From positions 124,001 to 188,000 of the forward strand of contig NZ_WSQA01000003.1 in NCBI RefSeq assembly GCF_009768885.1: DNA of 64,000 nucleotides, written 5' to 3'. The stretch comes from Sphingobacterium humi (GTDB lineage Bacteria; Bacteroidota; Bacteroidia; Sphingobacteriales; Sphingobacteriaceae). The translations under genes and the position numbers were made by a program. Below are positions 36,597 through 46,331 of the stretch, piece after piece (position 1 is the first letter of the stretch; each line of letters starts with the position of its first letter). Below the pieces are notes generated by a model. That model did not search any database. It was not told the origin of the DNA and was given only the letters and a program-made list of their open reading frames with translations.

Positions 36597-36670
36597 TCCT
36601 GAATAGCTCAGTTGGTTAGAGCATCTGACTGTTAATCAGAGGGTCGCTGGTTCGAGCCCAGCTTCAGGAG
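36597..36670 (+). tRNA. tRNA-Asn (GTT), copy 2
   Basis: Same 74-nt sequence as the tRNA at 35262-35335, anticodon GTT, discriminator G, no encoded CCA. The two copies share no flanking sequence beyond a few bases. Good promoter upstream and terminator downstream. Confidence 0.97.
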
Positions 36671-36681
36671 CACCAGAACAC

Positions 36682-36710
36682 TGCCGACTACCATGTCGGC
36701 ATTTTTTTTT
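36682..36710 (+). terminator. Terminator of tRNA-Asn copy 2
   Basis: TGCCGAC (36682-36688) pairs with GTCGGCA (36695-36701), followed by nine T. It lies just before the PfkB gene. Confidence 0.85.
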
Positions 36711-36729
36711 ATTAGAAAATTTAACGTCC

Positions 36730-37650
36730 ATGAGCTTAGTTATAGTTGGTACCGTTGCATTCGATGCTATAGAAACCCCGTTTGGGAAAACAGATAAAAT
36801 TGTTGGTGGTGCTGCTACCTTTGCAGGTTTAGCCGCTTCGTACTTGTATCCGAAGGTGAAATTAATCTCCGTAATAGGGGAGGACTTTGGCGATGATAAT
36901 TTAGCGATTATTACATCAAAGGGAATTGATGCAGAAGGAATCGAGATTATTCCGGGTGGCAAGTCATTTTTCTGGTCGGGTCGTTACCATAACGATATGA
37001 ACAGCCGTGATACCTTAGTAACCGAACTAAACGTATTGGCAGACTTTGATCCGAAAATCCCAGCTTCCTACCAAGATTGCGAGTACCTGTTGTTAGGCAA
37101 TCTTACTCCTGCGGTGCAATTGGCAACATTGGAGCGTTTGGAAAACAAGCCGAAATTAGTGGTTTTAGATACCATGAACTTCTGGATGGATGTGGCGATG
37201 GATGAATTGAAAGTAGTATTGAAGAAGGTGGATGTGTTGACGATCAATGATGCTGAAGCACGTCAATTATCGGGCGAGTACTCTTTAGTGAAAGCAGCAG
37301 AAAAAATATTGACTATGGGACCGCAATATCTAATTATCAAAAAAGGAGAACACGGTGCCTTGTTATTTGGTGAAGGCCAAGTGTTTTCTGCACCAGCATT
37401 ACCATTAGCAGATGTATTTGATCCTACTGGTGCAGGTGATTCCTTTGCAGGTGGCTTTATCGGCTACCTTGCGCGTTTGCAATCGATCAACTTTACGAAC
37501 ATGAAGAATGCCATTATCTATGGTTCTGCTTTAGCGTCGTTCTGTGTAGAACAATTTGGCACAGCACGTTTGCAAAACCTCAGTCAAGCCGAGATTTCAG
37601 CACGTATTCAACAATTCGTAGCCTTGTCGAAGTTCGAAATCAGCGAATAA
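36730..37650 (+). CDS. PfkB-family carbohydrate kinase
   Basis: A 306-residue ribokinase-fold kinase. The N-terminal sugar-binding motif is IVGGAATFAGLAASYL, and the C-terminal anion-hole signature DPTGAGDSFAGGF gives the catalytic Asp. The acceptor (sugar, nucleoside or other) cannot be told. It starts 20 nt after the tRNA terminator. In Bacteroidota such single PfkB kinases are common and poorly characterised. Confidence 0.9.
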   Translation: MSLVIVGTVAFDAIETPFGKTDKIVGGAATFAGLAASYLYPKVKLISVIGEDFGDDNLAIITSKGIDAEGIEIIPGGKSFFWSGRYHNDMNSRDTLVTELNVLADFDPKIPASYQDCEYLLLGNLTPAVQLATLERLENKPKLVVLDTMNFWMDVAMDELKVVLKKVDVLTINDAEARQLSGEYSLVKAAEKILTMGPQYLIIKKGEHGALLFGEGQVFSAPALPLADVFDPTGAGDSFAGGFIGYLARLQSINFTNMKNAIIYGSALASFCVEQFGTARLQNLSQAEISARIQQFVALSKFEISE

Positions 37651-37698
37651 AACCTTTGCGGTTAGCTGGATTTAAAACTCCGGCATGCAAAAGAATAG

Positions 37699-37730
37699 AA
37701 GGGATTTCCAATTGGGGAATCCTTTTTTTA
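37699..37730. terminator. Terminator between the PfkB kinase and sigma factor genes
   Basis: AAGGGATTTCC and GGGGAATCCTT pair imperfectly around AATT, followed by a T run. It serves the plus-strand kinase and perhaps the convergent sigma factor gene. Confidence 0.65.
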
Positions 37731-37749
37731 TAGTAGTGTATTTGTTGGC

Positions 37750-38265
37750 TTATTCCGCCTCAAACTTATAGGATGCCAATGTTTTCTTCATGGACTTGCG
37801 GGCCACATGGATCCTTGTTTTTACGGTGCCTATCGGGATTTTCAGGTGATCGGAGATCTCATGGTATTTGTAGCCTTCGAAATACATCGTGAAAGGCACA
37901 TAATACTCATCTGAAAGTTTCGATAAAGCATAATTAATGTCTTCCATTACAAATTTGTTTTCTCCTTTGTTTTTACTGGCTGAAACGACAAGGTTTGTCT
38001 GGGAAATTTCCTCCTCCTTGGTGATGAAAGAGTTTGTTTTTACGACGCGGCGGTAGTTATTGATAAAGGTGTTTTTCATGATGGTGTATAACCAACCCTT
38101 TAAATTCGTACCATCTCTAAAGTTCTTAAAGTAGGTCACTGCTTTGAGCAGTGTGTCCTGCACCAAGTCGTTTGCATCATCCTGATCACGTGTAAAATTG
38201 CGAGCGTAATTTTTTAGCGAATCAGAATGCTTAATGACGAGGGTGTTAAATTCAAGTTTGTTCAT
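37750..38265 (-). CDS. ECF-type RNA polymerase sigma factor
   Basis: A 171-residue sigma-70 family protein with only regions 2 (about 10-75; DANDLVQDTLLKAV and LKGWLYTIMKNTFINNYRR) and 4 (about 105-165; PIGTVKTRIHVARKSM), as in ECF sigma factors. No anti-sigma factor gene is beside it. It may be a constitutive or stress-responsive factor; the target promoters are unknown. Start ATG at 38265, with 280 nt to murB. Confidence 0.92.
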   Translation of the reverse strand: MNKLEFNTLVIKHSDSLKNYARNFTRDQDDANDLVQDTLLKAVTYFKNFRDGTNLKGWLYTIMKNTFINNYRRVVKTNSFITKEEEISQTNLVVSASKNKGENKFVMEDINYALSKLSDEYYVPFTMYFEGYKYHEISDHLKIPIGTVKTRIHVARKSMKKTLASYKFEAE

Positions 38266-38545
38266 ACAATCAGTGGTTATGTAAAGTAAAATAGTTAATG
38301 AATCGAATTAATTTTTTTTACGATTCGGCGATTTCGAATCTTATTGATTACTCAATACTTACAGACAGAATGTATCAATTACTATGCAGGGAATGCGCGA
38401 AAATGTGGAAAAACCTCCTGTTTCTCGATAAAATTATTGTTTCACGAAAAATTTAAGGCGCAAAATATCAAGCCTCATCCTGCGATAAAGCCGATTTATT
38501 ATTTTTTAATAAAAAAAATTGGAGATATTGAAAATGTGGAAAACT

Positions 38546-39562
38546 TTATAAAATGTTTACTTCACGTTCTAATTTTACGCCGAATTTTGCAAAAACATCG
38601 TCTACAATATTGGACGATACTTGAAAAATCTGTGCTCCCGTTGCTTCTCCTTTGTTGGTGAGCACCAAAGCTTGATTTTTCCACACGGCCACTTCACCGA
38701 CCTGTTTTCCTTTCCAGCCACACTGTTCTATTAGCCAACCGGCAGCCAACTTTTGTTGGCCTTCATTCATGGGATAATGCACGATATCAGGAAATTGTTT
38801 TTGTAATTGGCTGAATGTTTCAGCAGAAACGATCGGGTTTTTGAAAAAACTACCCGCATTGCCTACCGTACTAGGGTCTGGAAGCTTTTCTATGCGGATA
38901 AAAGATACTACCTCGGCCATATCCTTTATGCTGGGTTGGCTGATGTTGCGCTTAGCGAGTTCGCCATTTATGGCGCCATAGCTGCTGTTGATTTCTCCGA
39001 AAAGAGGCAGTTGATAGGTAACACTGCAAATAATATAGCGGCCTTTGTGTTGATTTTTAAAGATACTATCGCGGTAGGAGAATTGACAAGCCTCGTTTGA
39101 AAAAGTAACAAACTCGCCGGTCTGGGTATCAAAGGCGCGGCAGGAATAGAAGATATTCATTAATTCGGTGCCATAAGCGCCGATATTCTGTATGGGTGAA
39201 GCACCTACAGTTCCTGGAATCAGGGCAAGGTTCTCCATGCCCGGGAAATCATGGTCGATGCAATACCACACCAGGTCGTTCCATACTTCTCCAGCCGCGG
39301 CTGTTACGAAAACCTGACTGCCTTGAATGAAATGTTGAATACCCTTATTTCCAATATGCACGATTAGCCCCTCAAAGTCTTGCGTGAAGAGCACATTGCT
39401 GCCGCCACCCAGCACGAAAAATGTGGAATTGAAATACCCCTGTTGGAATAAATCAGTTAAACTACTTTCGTCGGTAATGTGGATATAGCGTTGCGCAGAT
39501 GCTTCGATGCCAAAGGTGTTAAATGCCTTTAAAGACACATGCAATAGGGGTTCGTTCTTCAT
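38546..39562 (-). CDS. murB: UDP-N-acetylenolpyruvoylglucosamine reductase
   Basis: A 338-residue type I MurB, reducing UDP-GlcNAc-enolpyruvate to UDP-MurNAc with NADPH and FAD. Features: FAD-binding VLGGGSNVLF, NLALIPGTVGASPIQNIGAYG, YRDSIFK and GNAGSFFKNP with the active-site Ser, and a C-terminal catalytic Glu in NKGEATG. Full length. It diverges from the TetR gene and is downstream of no close partner. Confidence 0.95.
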   Translation of the reverse strand: MKNEPLLHVSLKAFNTFGIEASAQRYIHITDESSLTDLFQQGYFNSTFFVLGGGSNVLFTQDFEGLIVHIGNKGIQHFIQGSQVFVTAAAGEVWNDLVWYCIDHDFPGMENLALIPGTVGASPIQNIGAYGTELMNIFYSCRAFDTQTGEFVTFSNEACQFSYRDSIFKNQHKGRYIICSVTYQLPLFGEINSSYGAINGELAKRNISQPSIKDMAEVVSFIRIEKLPDPSTVGNAGSFFKNPIVSAETFSQLQKQFPDIVHYPMNEGQQKLAAGWLIEQCGWKGKQVGEVAVWKNQALVLTNKGEATGAQIFQVSSNIVDDVFAKFGVKLEREVNIL

Positions 39563-39575
39563 TATTTTGACCGAT

Positions 39576-39609
39576 ATCTTTAAAAATTCGAAAAAATAAG
39601 CTATCTTAG
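39576..39609 (+). promoter_or_regulatory. Possible promoter of the TetR gene
   Basis: TTTG (39576-39579), 22 nt, TATCTTAG (39602-39609), one mismatch from TAnnTTTG. It begins inside the murB-TetR divergent gap. Confidence 0.4.
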
Positions 39610-39664
39610 TTTAAGAGTCGGTAAATATAATTAAACCACAATTTATAAACTAATTTAATTGCGA

Positions 39665-40276
39665 ATGGCAAAGAATGCGGATGTAAAAAGACAGAAGATA
39701 TTGGAAGCAGCGAGGCGACGCTTTGCACATTACGGCATGGCTAAGACTACCATGGCCGAGATTGCGCAGGACCTGTCTTTTTCTAAGGCACTTTTGTATT
39801 ATTATTTCCCGGATAAAAATCGCCTCTATGCTGCCGTGTTAGAATACACGGTGGATGAAATGGTGACCGAATCTAACCAGCGTATAGACGAGCAGAAAAA
39901 TATTGAAGATGCGGTAAAAGTGTTTTTGGAGGTTCGCTTGGAGATTATCAAAGAAAACTACAGCATTTTTGAATATACCTATTCTTTCCGCAGCGACTTT
40001 CCGCCTGATCTAGAAGAAGCCTGCAGTTCTATTTTCAAAAAAGATATTGAACAGGCGCAATTAATTTTAGAACGTGGTGTAGCCAATAAGGAAATTGTTG
40101 TGGAAGACCTGCCGTTAACGGCCAGAATCTTTATGATTTCCATATTAGGAATGCGTATTGGGGTCATCAAAGAGTTCAAAAACCTCTTTATCCCACCCAC
40201 CAAAGAAGAATTCGATTACATCCTTTCCCTACAGAAAAAGTTAGCTAAAATCTTTATTAACGGCTTGCGACCTTAG
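39665..40276 (+). CDS. TetR-family transcriptional regulator
   Basis: A 203-residue regulator with an N-terminal helix-turn-helix (about 5-55; KRQKILEAARRRFAHYG, TTMAEIAQDLSFSKALLYYYFPDK) and an all-helical ligand domain. I use the ATG at 39665 rather than an upstream in-frame TTG at 39659. It converges on the YpdA gene with a 4-nt stop overlap. Neighbouring FUSC and YpdA genes could be targets, but this is only inferred from position. Confidence 0.9.
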   Translation: MAKNADVKRQKILEAARRRFAHYGMAKTTMAEIAQDLSFSKALLYYYFPDKNRLYAAVLEYTVDEMVTESNQRIDEQKNIEDAVKVFLEVRLEIIKENYSIFEYTYSFRSDFPPDLEEACSSIFKKDIEQAQLILERGVANKEIVVEDLPLTARIFMISILGMRIGVIKEFKNLFIPPTKEEFDYILSLQKKLAKIFINGLRP

Positions 40277-41247
40277 GCTTGTTGTATGATATGCTGCAAG
40301 ATCATCTGCGCGTGTATTCTAGAGTTTTCGATAAACCAGAGGTGGGTATTTAGCCCGCCGCAAACCACACCGGCCAGGTAGAGCCCTGGAACATTGGTTT
40401 CCATGGTTTCTGGGTTGTGCATCGGAATCATTGGTTTCTCCTCTGGTATCTCAATCCCTATCTTCCGTAAGAATTGGAAATTAGGACGATAGCCTGTTAA
40501 AGCCAGGACGAAATCGTTAGGAATACAGATTTCTCCTTCGGGCGTTTGAATATACGCCTCCTTTTCCGTTACCCTGCTGAGGCAGCTGTTGAAATAAGCC
40601 TTTACCTCGCCAAAGGCAATACGATTGTCAATGTCAGGTCGAACCCAGTATTTTACACGTGGACTAATAGCTGGTCCACGGACTACTAACGTAACTTGTG
40701 CTCCCTTACGGAATGTTTCTAAGGCAGCATCGATGGAGGAATTGCTGGCACCCACTACCAGCACCTGCTGCTTGGCATAATAATGCGGATCATCGTAATA
40801 ATGCTTTACTTTCGGTAATTCTTCGCCCGGAATATCCATCAACATGGGGATATCGTAAAATCCCGTCGCCACAATGACCTGCTTTGCCGTATATTGATCC
40901 TTATTCGTTTGTACCTTAAATAGCCCCTCTTCTTTCTGAATCGCTAACACTTCCTCGAACAAATGGGTATTCAGGTTGAATTTCTGTTCGATGCGGCGGT
41001 AGTATTCCAGAGCTTCTGCACGCTTAGGTTTCGGATTGGTAGTAACGAATGGCGTGTTGCCTATTTCTAATCGCTCGGCGCTAGAAAAGAACGTCATATT
41101 GACTGGATAATGGTAGAGCGAGTTTACTAGACATCCTTTTTCTATGATAATATGGCTTTTGTTATGTTTCTGCGCCTCAATACCACAGGCGATGCCGATA
41201 GGGCCGCCGCCAACAATCAATATATCGTAATAATTATCCATTTGCAT
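40273..41247 (-). CDS. ypdA: YpdA-like FAD/NAD(P) reductase (bacillithiol-disulfide reductase family)
   Basis: A 324-residue flavoprotein with two dinucleotide folds: FAD motif LIVGGGPIGIACGIEA near the start and NAD(P) motif VLVVGASNSSIDAALE at about 165. It lacks the CxxC active site of thioredoxin reductases, as YpdA does. Family members reduce bacillithiol disulfide. Whether this organism makes bacillithiol cannot be seen here. Two starts are possible (ATG 41247 or 41241), both overlapping the FUSC stop, so translation is coupled. Confidence 0.85.
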   Translation of the reverse strand: MQMDNYYDILIVGGGPIGIACGIEAQKHNKSHIIIEKGCLVNSLYHYPVNMTFFSSAERLEIGNTPFVTTNPKPKRAEALEYYRRIEQKFNLNTHLFEEVLAIQKEEGLFKVQTNKDQYTAKQVIVATGFYDIPMLMDIPGEELPKVKHYYDDPHYYAKQQVLVVGASNSSIDAALETFRKGAQVTLVVRGPAISPRVKYWVRPDIDNRIAFGEVKAYFNSCLSRVTEKEAYIQTPEGEICIPNDFVLALTGYRPNFQFLRKIGIEIPEEKPMIPMHNPETMETNVPGLYLAGVVCGGLNTHLWFIENSRIHAQMILQHIIQQA

Positions 41248-43423
41248 GCTCCATTTGTTGAGGTTGTATAATGGCTTCCTTTTCCATGACCTCTACCGTC
41301 GATTTGTGTAAATCTGTGGATATTTTATTTAAAAACTGCAATTGTTCGGTAATTAATTTGGTTTCCTCGGGGTCTAGGGTCTCCTCATTGACGTCCGGGA
41401 AGTCCTGCACTTCTTGGAAATCCTGCTGCTCCGGATCAGATACTACTTGGATTGCTTTGCTCAGGTGGTTCAGGATCTTCTTCAATAAAACCAAGTGTTC
41501 CTTCGTGTAATTGCTGTTCCTGGCCTCATGCAATTGCAAGAGTAGGGTAGCTCCATAAGAGGAGAGGATATGGTTCAAAATGACGAATCTATTGACTTCC
41601 TTGGTGCTTTTCTGCCGCCATTTGGGCTCGGATAGCATCCGTTGGAAGGTAGAACCCATATTCGCCGAGGCAATATATACTTCTTTGCGCGATAGCTTGT
41701 AAGAGGTAACAGATACATTTTCTTCCGCCAACATACGCACAGCAAGAGCCAGGTAATTATAGTTGGCCTTCAACAAGTGGCGCATGCTGGGTTTAATTTG
41801 GAAGCTTTCCCAGTTCGGGAAGATTACATAGCTGGAAATAAAAGCAATCATACCTCCTAAAAAGGTGTCAAAAATACGCTCCTTGGCTATTTCGAAGGTA
41901 TTCAGCCCCGTAAAGCTCAGCATAATTAACACATAGGGCGTCATAAAGAGCACCGCGACAATATAATTCACCCGGAACAGGCTATAGGCTGTCAGGAAGA
42001 AAAAGATCAGTAAGATAAACAGCGCGATCTGGTTGTGGACCGTCATCAGGATGATCGCCCCGATTATCCCACCGATAATAGTGCCCAAAAGACGTTGGAA
42101 ATTACGTTCTTTCGTTAAACCGAAACCTGGTTTTAAGATGACCATAATGGTGAGTAAGACCCAGAAACTGCCCATGCTACCGATATTAAAAAGATCGGCG
42201 TTTAGCACCAAAAAGGTAACAGACATCACCACGGCCATCCGTAAGGCATGGCGGAAAATGGAGGAGTTGAAGGAAAGGTTATCGCGAAGTTTGCTCCAGA
42301 CAATATGTTCGGTTTGGATAAACTTGTTGGCTTCTTCGATCTCTTGTTTATTTACCTGGTTGGAACGGATGACATTGTAGTTGTAAATGTTCTGGATAAA
42401 TAAGGTGATGCTCCGGATGCTGATCAGGATTTTCTTCAAAGGAATGGTATTGATACCTTCCTTGGTTTCGATGTTATCGATTTGCTCGCGAATATGGTCG
42501 ATATCATCTTGGAAATTATAAAGCGGCTTTGGTGCGCGGTTGGCATTCAATTGATAGGCCAGGTGATCCAATTCATTCGCCACTTTTAATAGCAGGTTTT
42601 TAAACTCTTTGAGAATACCGGTATGGGCATAGTTCTTACGGATTAATTCATAATCGTAATGTGTCGTCATGCTCAATTCAAAGAGGTCTACAATATCATT
42701 AAAGATTAGGGTTAAGAATCGTCCAATCTTAGTGGTATCTTTTATCGAGCGCTTGCTCTGGAAAAGGAGGTCGCGCACATTCTCCTGATGCTCGTGTACT
42801 TCGATTTGCTTTTCGATCAGCTTGCGGTAGTTTTCTTCCAAATCAATCTTATGATCATAAAAGTTTCCACGTAAACGGATAAAGTCGCCAACATAGCGGA
42901 TGGACTCCGAAAGCTCTTGCTGCGCTAAGCGATAGGGGCGAACCTGACTTAAGGAAAAACTGATCAGCATATACCATACGGCACCTATCACAAAGAATAA
43001 GAGGTAATACAGTTCTTCTTGTAGGGTATAGGCATTGTCTACATTAATCAGCATAATCAATATCCCCATAGATCCTACGGTGGCGGCCCGAGCGTTAAAC
43101 ACGGCAAACATGGAATAAAGGAAGCAGAGTGCCCCAATCACCAGGGTCATCAGGTAGAGGTTGGTATTACTGACCACGGTGATGAGCTGCGTTAGTATAC
43201 AGACAATCAGACAGGCAATCATGCCGGTACGTCGATGCGAGGGCGCTCCTGGGGTATCGGACAGCCCGATCAATAAGGCCCCCAAGGAGATAAAGGTACC
43301 CATGAGAAATTCACCTAAGGCTGCACAGATGAGGATAGGCACCACACAGCCTATCGTAATGCGTAAACCATCGGCGAAATACTGACTGTAAAAAAAATTG
43401 CTTATTTCCTTTGTTTTATTCAT
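41234..43423 (-). CDS. FUSC-family inner membrane protein (YccS/YhfK-like)
   Basis: A 729-residue protein with two blocks of about six transmembrane helices (about 20-165 and 395-525), each followed by a large helical cytoplasmic domain. This matches YccS and the aromatic-acid efflux protein AaeB. Function is probably efflux of an organic compound, unproven. Its last bases are the start of ypdA, so both form an operon. A TetR gene lies beyond ypdA. Confidence 0.87.
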   Translation of the reverse strand: MNKTKEISNFFYSQYFADGLRITIGCVVPILICAALGEFLMGTFISLGALLIGLSDTPGAPSHRRTGMIACLIVCILTQLITVVSNTNLYLMTLVIGALCFLYSMFAVFNARAATVGSMGILIMLINVDNAYTLQEELYYLLFFVIGAVWYMLISFSLSQVRPYRLAQQELSESIRYVGDFIRLRGNFYDHKIDLEENYRKLIEKQIEVHEHQENVRDLLFQSKRSIKDTTKIGRFLTLIFNDIVDLFELSMTTHYDYELIRKNYAHTGILKEFKNLLLKVANELDHLAYQLNANRAPKPLYNFQDDIDHIREQIDNIETKEGINTIPLKKILISIRSITLFIQNIYNYNVIRSNQVNKQEIEEANKFIQTEHIVWSKLRDNLSFNSSIFRHALRMAVVMSVTFLVLNADLFNIGSMGSFWVLLTIMVILKPGFGLTKERNFQRLLGTIIGGIIGAIILMTVHNQIALFILLIFFFLTAYSLFRVNYIVAVLFMTPYVLIMLSFTGLNTFEIAKERIFDTFLGGMIAFISSYVIFPNWESFQIKPSMRHLLKANYNYLALAVRMLAEENVSVTSYKLSRKEVYIASANMGSTFQRMLSEPKWRQKSTKEVNRFVILNHILSSYGATLLLQLHEARNSNYTKEHLVLLKKILNHLSKAIQVVSDPEQQDFQEVQDFPDVNEETLDPEETKLITEQLQFLNKISTDLHKSTVEVMEKEAIIQPQQMEHANG

Positions 43424-43602
43424 GGTTGAGGAACAAATATAAGGAGAGAATCCCGATTAGGATAGTATTCAATAAGGATTTTTTATGCAAATAGTTTTTT
43501 TTACATTAAAGCTGAATCAAAATGAGGTTTATAGAAATATCAATAAAAATCTAGTTGATATACAAAATTGTCAATTAAATAAGCTTTTCTATATAAAAAT
43601 TA

Positions 43603-43610
43603 TATATTTG
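43603..43610 (+). promoter_or_regulatory. -7 element of ppc
   Basis: TATATTTG matches TAnnTTTG exactly, 55 nt before the ppc ATG. The -33 region is not clear. Confidence 0.5.
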
Positions 43611-43664
43611 TAAGGTCGTTGACCAACCTCAGGGAATAACTATAAAAATACTTTTGTTTTAATT

Positions 43665-46241
43665 ATGAGATTAAGCCAGAAAAAAGCAGCTTTTCAAAAC
43701 GAGGTGCTGACACGCTTCGATTTGTTTAAAAGTCTCTTTCTAACCTTGCCCTTCCAGCGTGTTAAACACACGGGGACTATCCTTCCGTTCTTCACGACCC
43801 ACTGTGAAAAGGGAGTTGAAGAGCACCTAGCCCCCGAATCTATAATCGATAGTTTCTTCGGACAGTATGAACAATATGTGCAAGAAGATGACCGCATTGA
43901 TCTTTTATTTCGTATTGTACAATATGTAGAAAGACAAGTGGTGTTATTTGATGCTGTTGAAGATTCTGCCTTTAAAGCGGTTGGTAAATCGGATGAAACC
44001 GCCGGCCTGGATTCCATCTTCCGTTTAGCACAAGCGAATCCGGAAACCAAGCAGCAAATCATTAATCGCATAAAAGAGATGTCGGTGCGCTTGGTATTGA
44101 CCGCCCACCCGACCCAGTTTTATCCGGGTCCGGTATTGTCCATCATCAACGACCTGATCGATGTACTCAAGTTAAATGATATCCCGAATATCCACCTGTT
44201 GCTGCAGCAATTAGGGAAAACCCCTTTTATTAATAAGCAGCAGCCTACTCCGGTAGATGAAGCTATCAGCTTAGCCTGGTACCTGGAGAATGTGTTTTAC
44301 CGGGTAGCTTCGGATATCCAATCAAAAATTGACGATGAACTGGAGATCTCCAGCAATGATACCAGCCAGATTGTGGAACTAGGCTTTTGGCCTGGTGGTG
44401 ACCGCGATGGCAACCCGAACGTGACTTGGGAAAGCACCAAGCGCGTAGCCACCTTATTGCGTACCATTTTGTTCCGCTGCTATTACCGCGATTTCCGTAT
44501 CGTAAAACGCCGCATTACCTTCCGTGGGGTAGAATCCTATTTGGAAGCCTTGCAAGAGCTGTTTTATGAAAATAGCTTTAACCCGAAAGAGAATCCGGAA
44601 GATATTACCGAAGAAATTGTCTTTAACCTGAAAGAGGTGAAAAGGGTATTGCTGGAGTCGCACGATGGCTTATTTGTAGAATTGGTGGAAGACCTGATCC
44701 GCAAGGTGCAGACCTTTGGCTGTTATTTTACAACCCTAGATATTCGTCAGGATAGCAGTGTTTTGCGCGAAACCTTTAACTGGTTATTGGCGACCTATCC
44801 AAAAGAAACAGGATTGGATGCCGCCCAATTGGGAGACTCGGAAGAAGAAAAAGAAAAAGCAATCGCCTTGAGCGAAGCGGATTTGGCTATTGATGATGCC
44901 GCAGCGCCATTGGTGTCAGATACCTTGAAGGTGATCCGTTTAATCAAGCAGATTCAACAATCGGGTAGCGAGCGTGCTGTACAGCGTTTTATAATTTCTA
45001 ACTGTCAGCAAGCTTCTGATATTTTAGGATTAATGCAGTTGTTCTTATGGCAAGGCTGGAATAAAAAAGACCTGACCATGGACTTCGTACCTTTGTTTGA
45101 AACCGTAGATGATTTATCGCGCGCAGCAACGGTGATGAAAAGCCTCTATACCCACAAAGGGTATGCAGCCCACTTGAAGAAGCGCGGGAATAAGCAAACA
45201 ATTATGCTAGGCTTCTCGGATAGCACCAAAGATGGTGGCTACCTGATGGCCAACTGGTCGATCTATAAAGCGAAGATTGAATTAACGGCCATGGCCCGGG
45301 AGTACGATGTAGACTTAGTGTTTTTCGACGGACGTGGTGGCCCACCAGCACGTGGCGGCGGTAAGACACAACGTTTCTACGCTTCCATGGGTAAAGAAAT
45401 TGAAAATAACCATATTCAGCTGACTATCCAAGGACAAACCATCAGTAGCCAGTATGGATCTTTGGATAGCGCAAAATATAACATCGAGCAGCTTCTTCAT
45501 GCCGGTATTATCTCCGACCTTCGCCAGAAAAATGGCGATACACTGACCGCCAAGCAGAAGAAGGTAATCGATCAGATGGCGGCAGAAAGCCATAAGAAGT
45601 TCCTGAGCTTACGGAAGGATGCGAAGTTCTTACCTTACCTGGAAACCCTAAGTCCGTTGAAGGCCTTGGCCTCCATCAACATCAGTAGCCGTCCGGTAAA
45701 GCGGAACTCCGGAAAAGAGTTGCGTCTAGAAGATCTTCGAGCCATCAGCTTCGTGACAGCATGGAGCCAGTTGAAACAGAATATTCCAGGATTCTATGGC
45801 GTTGGAACGGCCTTGCAATGGGCTGAAGACAACAACATGTGGTCTTACGTGAAAAACCTGTATGAAAGCTCCGGTATGTTCAATACCATCATTGACAACT
45901 GTATGATGTCTATGACGAAATCGAACTTCGATATCACCTCATACATGCAGCACGATAAGGAGTTTGGTGATTTCTGGAAGATGTTGAAAGAAGAATACGA
46001 CCGCACGCGCGATTACTTGCTGAAACTGACCGGCATGAAAGAATTGATGGAAAACTACCCGGTAGAAAAAGCATCCATCTGCGAGCGTGAGAAGATTATT
46101 CTTCCTTTGTTAATTATTCAGCATTATGCGATTCGGAAGCTGGAAGCCAATAAGTTGGATGAAAAGACAGCCGCTGTTTATCAGAAATTGATAGGCCGTA
46201 CCATTTTCGGGGTCGTGAATGCAGGGCGGAATTTAGCCTAG
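43665..46241 (+). CDS. ppc: Phosphoenolpyruvate carboxylase
   Basis: An 858-residue enzyme fixing bicarbonate to PEP to give oxaloacetate and refill the TCA cycle. Catalytic His148 is in VLTAHPTQ, where most family members have HPTE. GFWPGGDRDGNPNVT, the region FFDGRGGPPARGGGKT and the C-terminal MSMTKSNFDI complete the pattern. The glycine-rich loop differs from the Escherichia coli FHGRGGTVGRGGGP form. I believe this is a Bacteroidota variant rather than loss of function. Full length, single gene. Confidence 0.93.
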   Translation: MRLSQKKAAFQNEVLTRFDLFKSLFLTLPFQRVKHTGTILPFFTTHCEKGVEEHLAPESIIDSFFGQYEQYVQEDDRIDLLFRIVQYVERQVVLFDAVEDSAFKAVGKSDETAGLDSIFRLAQANPETKQQIINRIKEMSVRLVLTAHPTQFYPGPVLSIINDLIDVLKLNDIPNIHLLLQQLGKTPFINKQQPTPVDEAISLAWYLENVFYRVASDIQSKIDDELEISSNDTSQIVELGFWPGGDRDGNPNVTWESTKRVATLLRTILFRCYYRDFRIVKRRITFRGVESYLEALQELFYENSFNPKENPEDITEEIVFNLKEVKRVLLESHDGLFVELVEDLIRKVQTFGCYFTTLDIRQDSSVLRETFNWLLATYPKETGLDAAQLGDSEEEKEKAIALSEADLAIDDAAAPLVSDTLKVIRLIKQIQQSGSERAVQRFIISNCQQASDILGLMQLFLWQGWNKKDLTMDFVPLFETVDDLSRAATVMKSLYTHKGYAAHLKKRGNKQTIMLGFSDSTKDGGYLMANWSIYKAKIELTAMAREYDVDLVFFDGRGGPPARGGGKTQRFYASMGKEIENNHIQLTIQGQTISSQYGSLDSAKYNIEQLLHAGIISDLRQKNGDTLTAKQKKVIDQMAAESHKKFLSLRKDAKFLPYLETLSPLKALASINISSRPVKRNSGKELRLEDLRAISFVTAWSQLKQNIPGFYGVGTALQWAEDNNMWSYVKNLYESSGMFNTIIDNCMMSMTKSNFDITSYMQHDKEFGDFWKMLKEEYDRTRDYLLKLTGMKELMENYPVEKASICEREKIILPLLIIQHYAIRKLEANKLDEKTAAVYQKLIGRTIFGVVNAGRNLA

Positions 46242-46298
46242 AATGATTTTGAATTACTTGAAAATAGGAATTTATACGGCTAAATAGCGATATTTTTT

Positions 46299-46306
46299 TA
46301 TTTTTG
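46299..46306 (+). promoter_or_regulatory. -7 element of the lipoprotein gene at 46332
   Basis: TATTTTTG matches TAnnTTTG exactly and lies 26 nt before the ATG at 46332. It rules out a start at 46308, which would be at or before the transcript start. Confidence 0.55.
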
Positions 46307-46331
46307 TGTGTTTTTAAAATATTATAAAGCG

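Noticed and set aside
38399..38543. Two GAAAATGTGGAAAA repeats resembling DnaA boxes (one mismatch from TGTGGATAA)
   Set aside because: Only two sites, no AT-rich unwinding cluster and no dnaA or other origin gene nearby, so an origin is not supported.
38344..38661. 105-codon open frame between the sigma factor gene and murB
   Set aside because: It runs into the murB coding region antisense and has low-complexity, unnatural composition.
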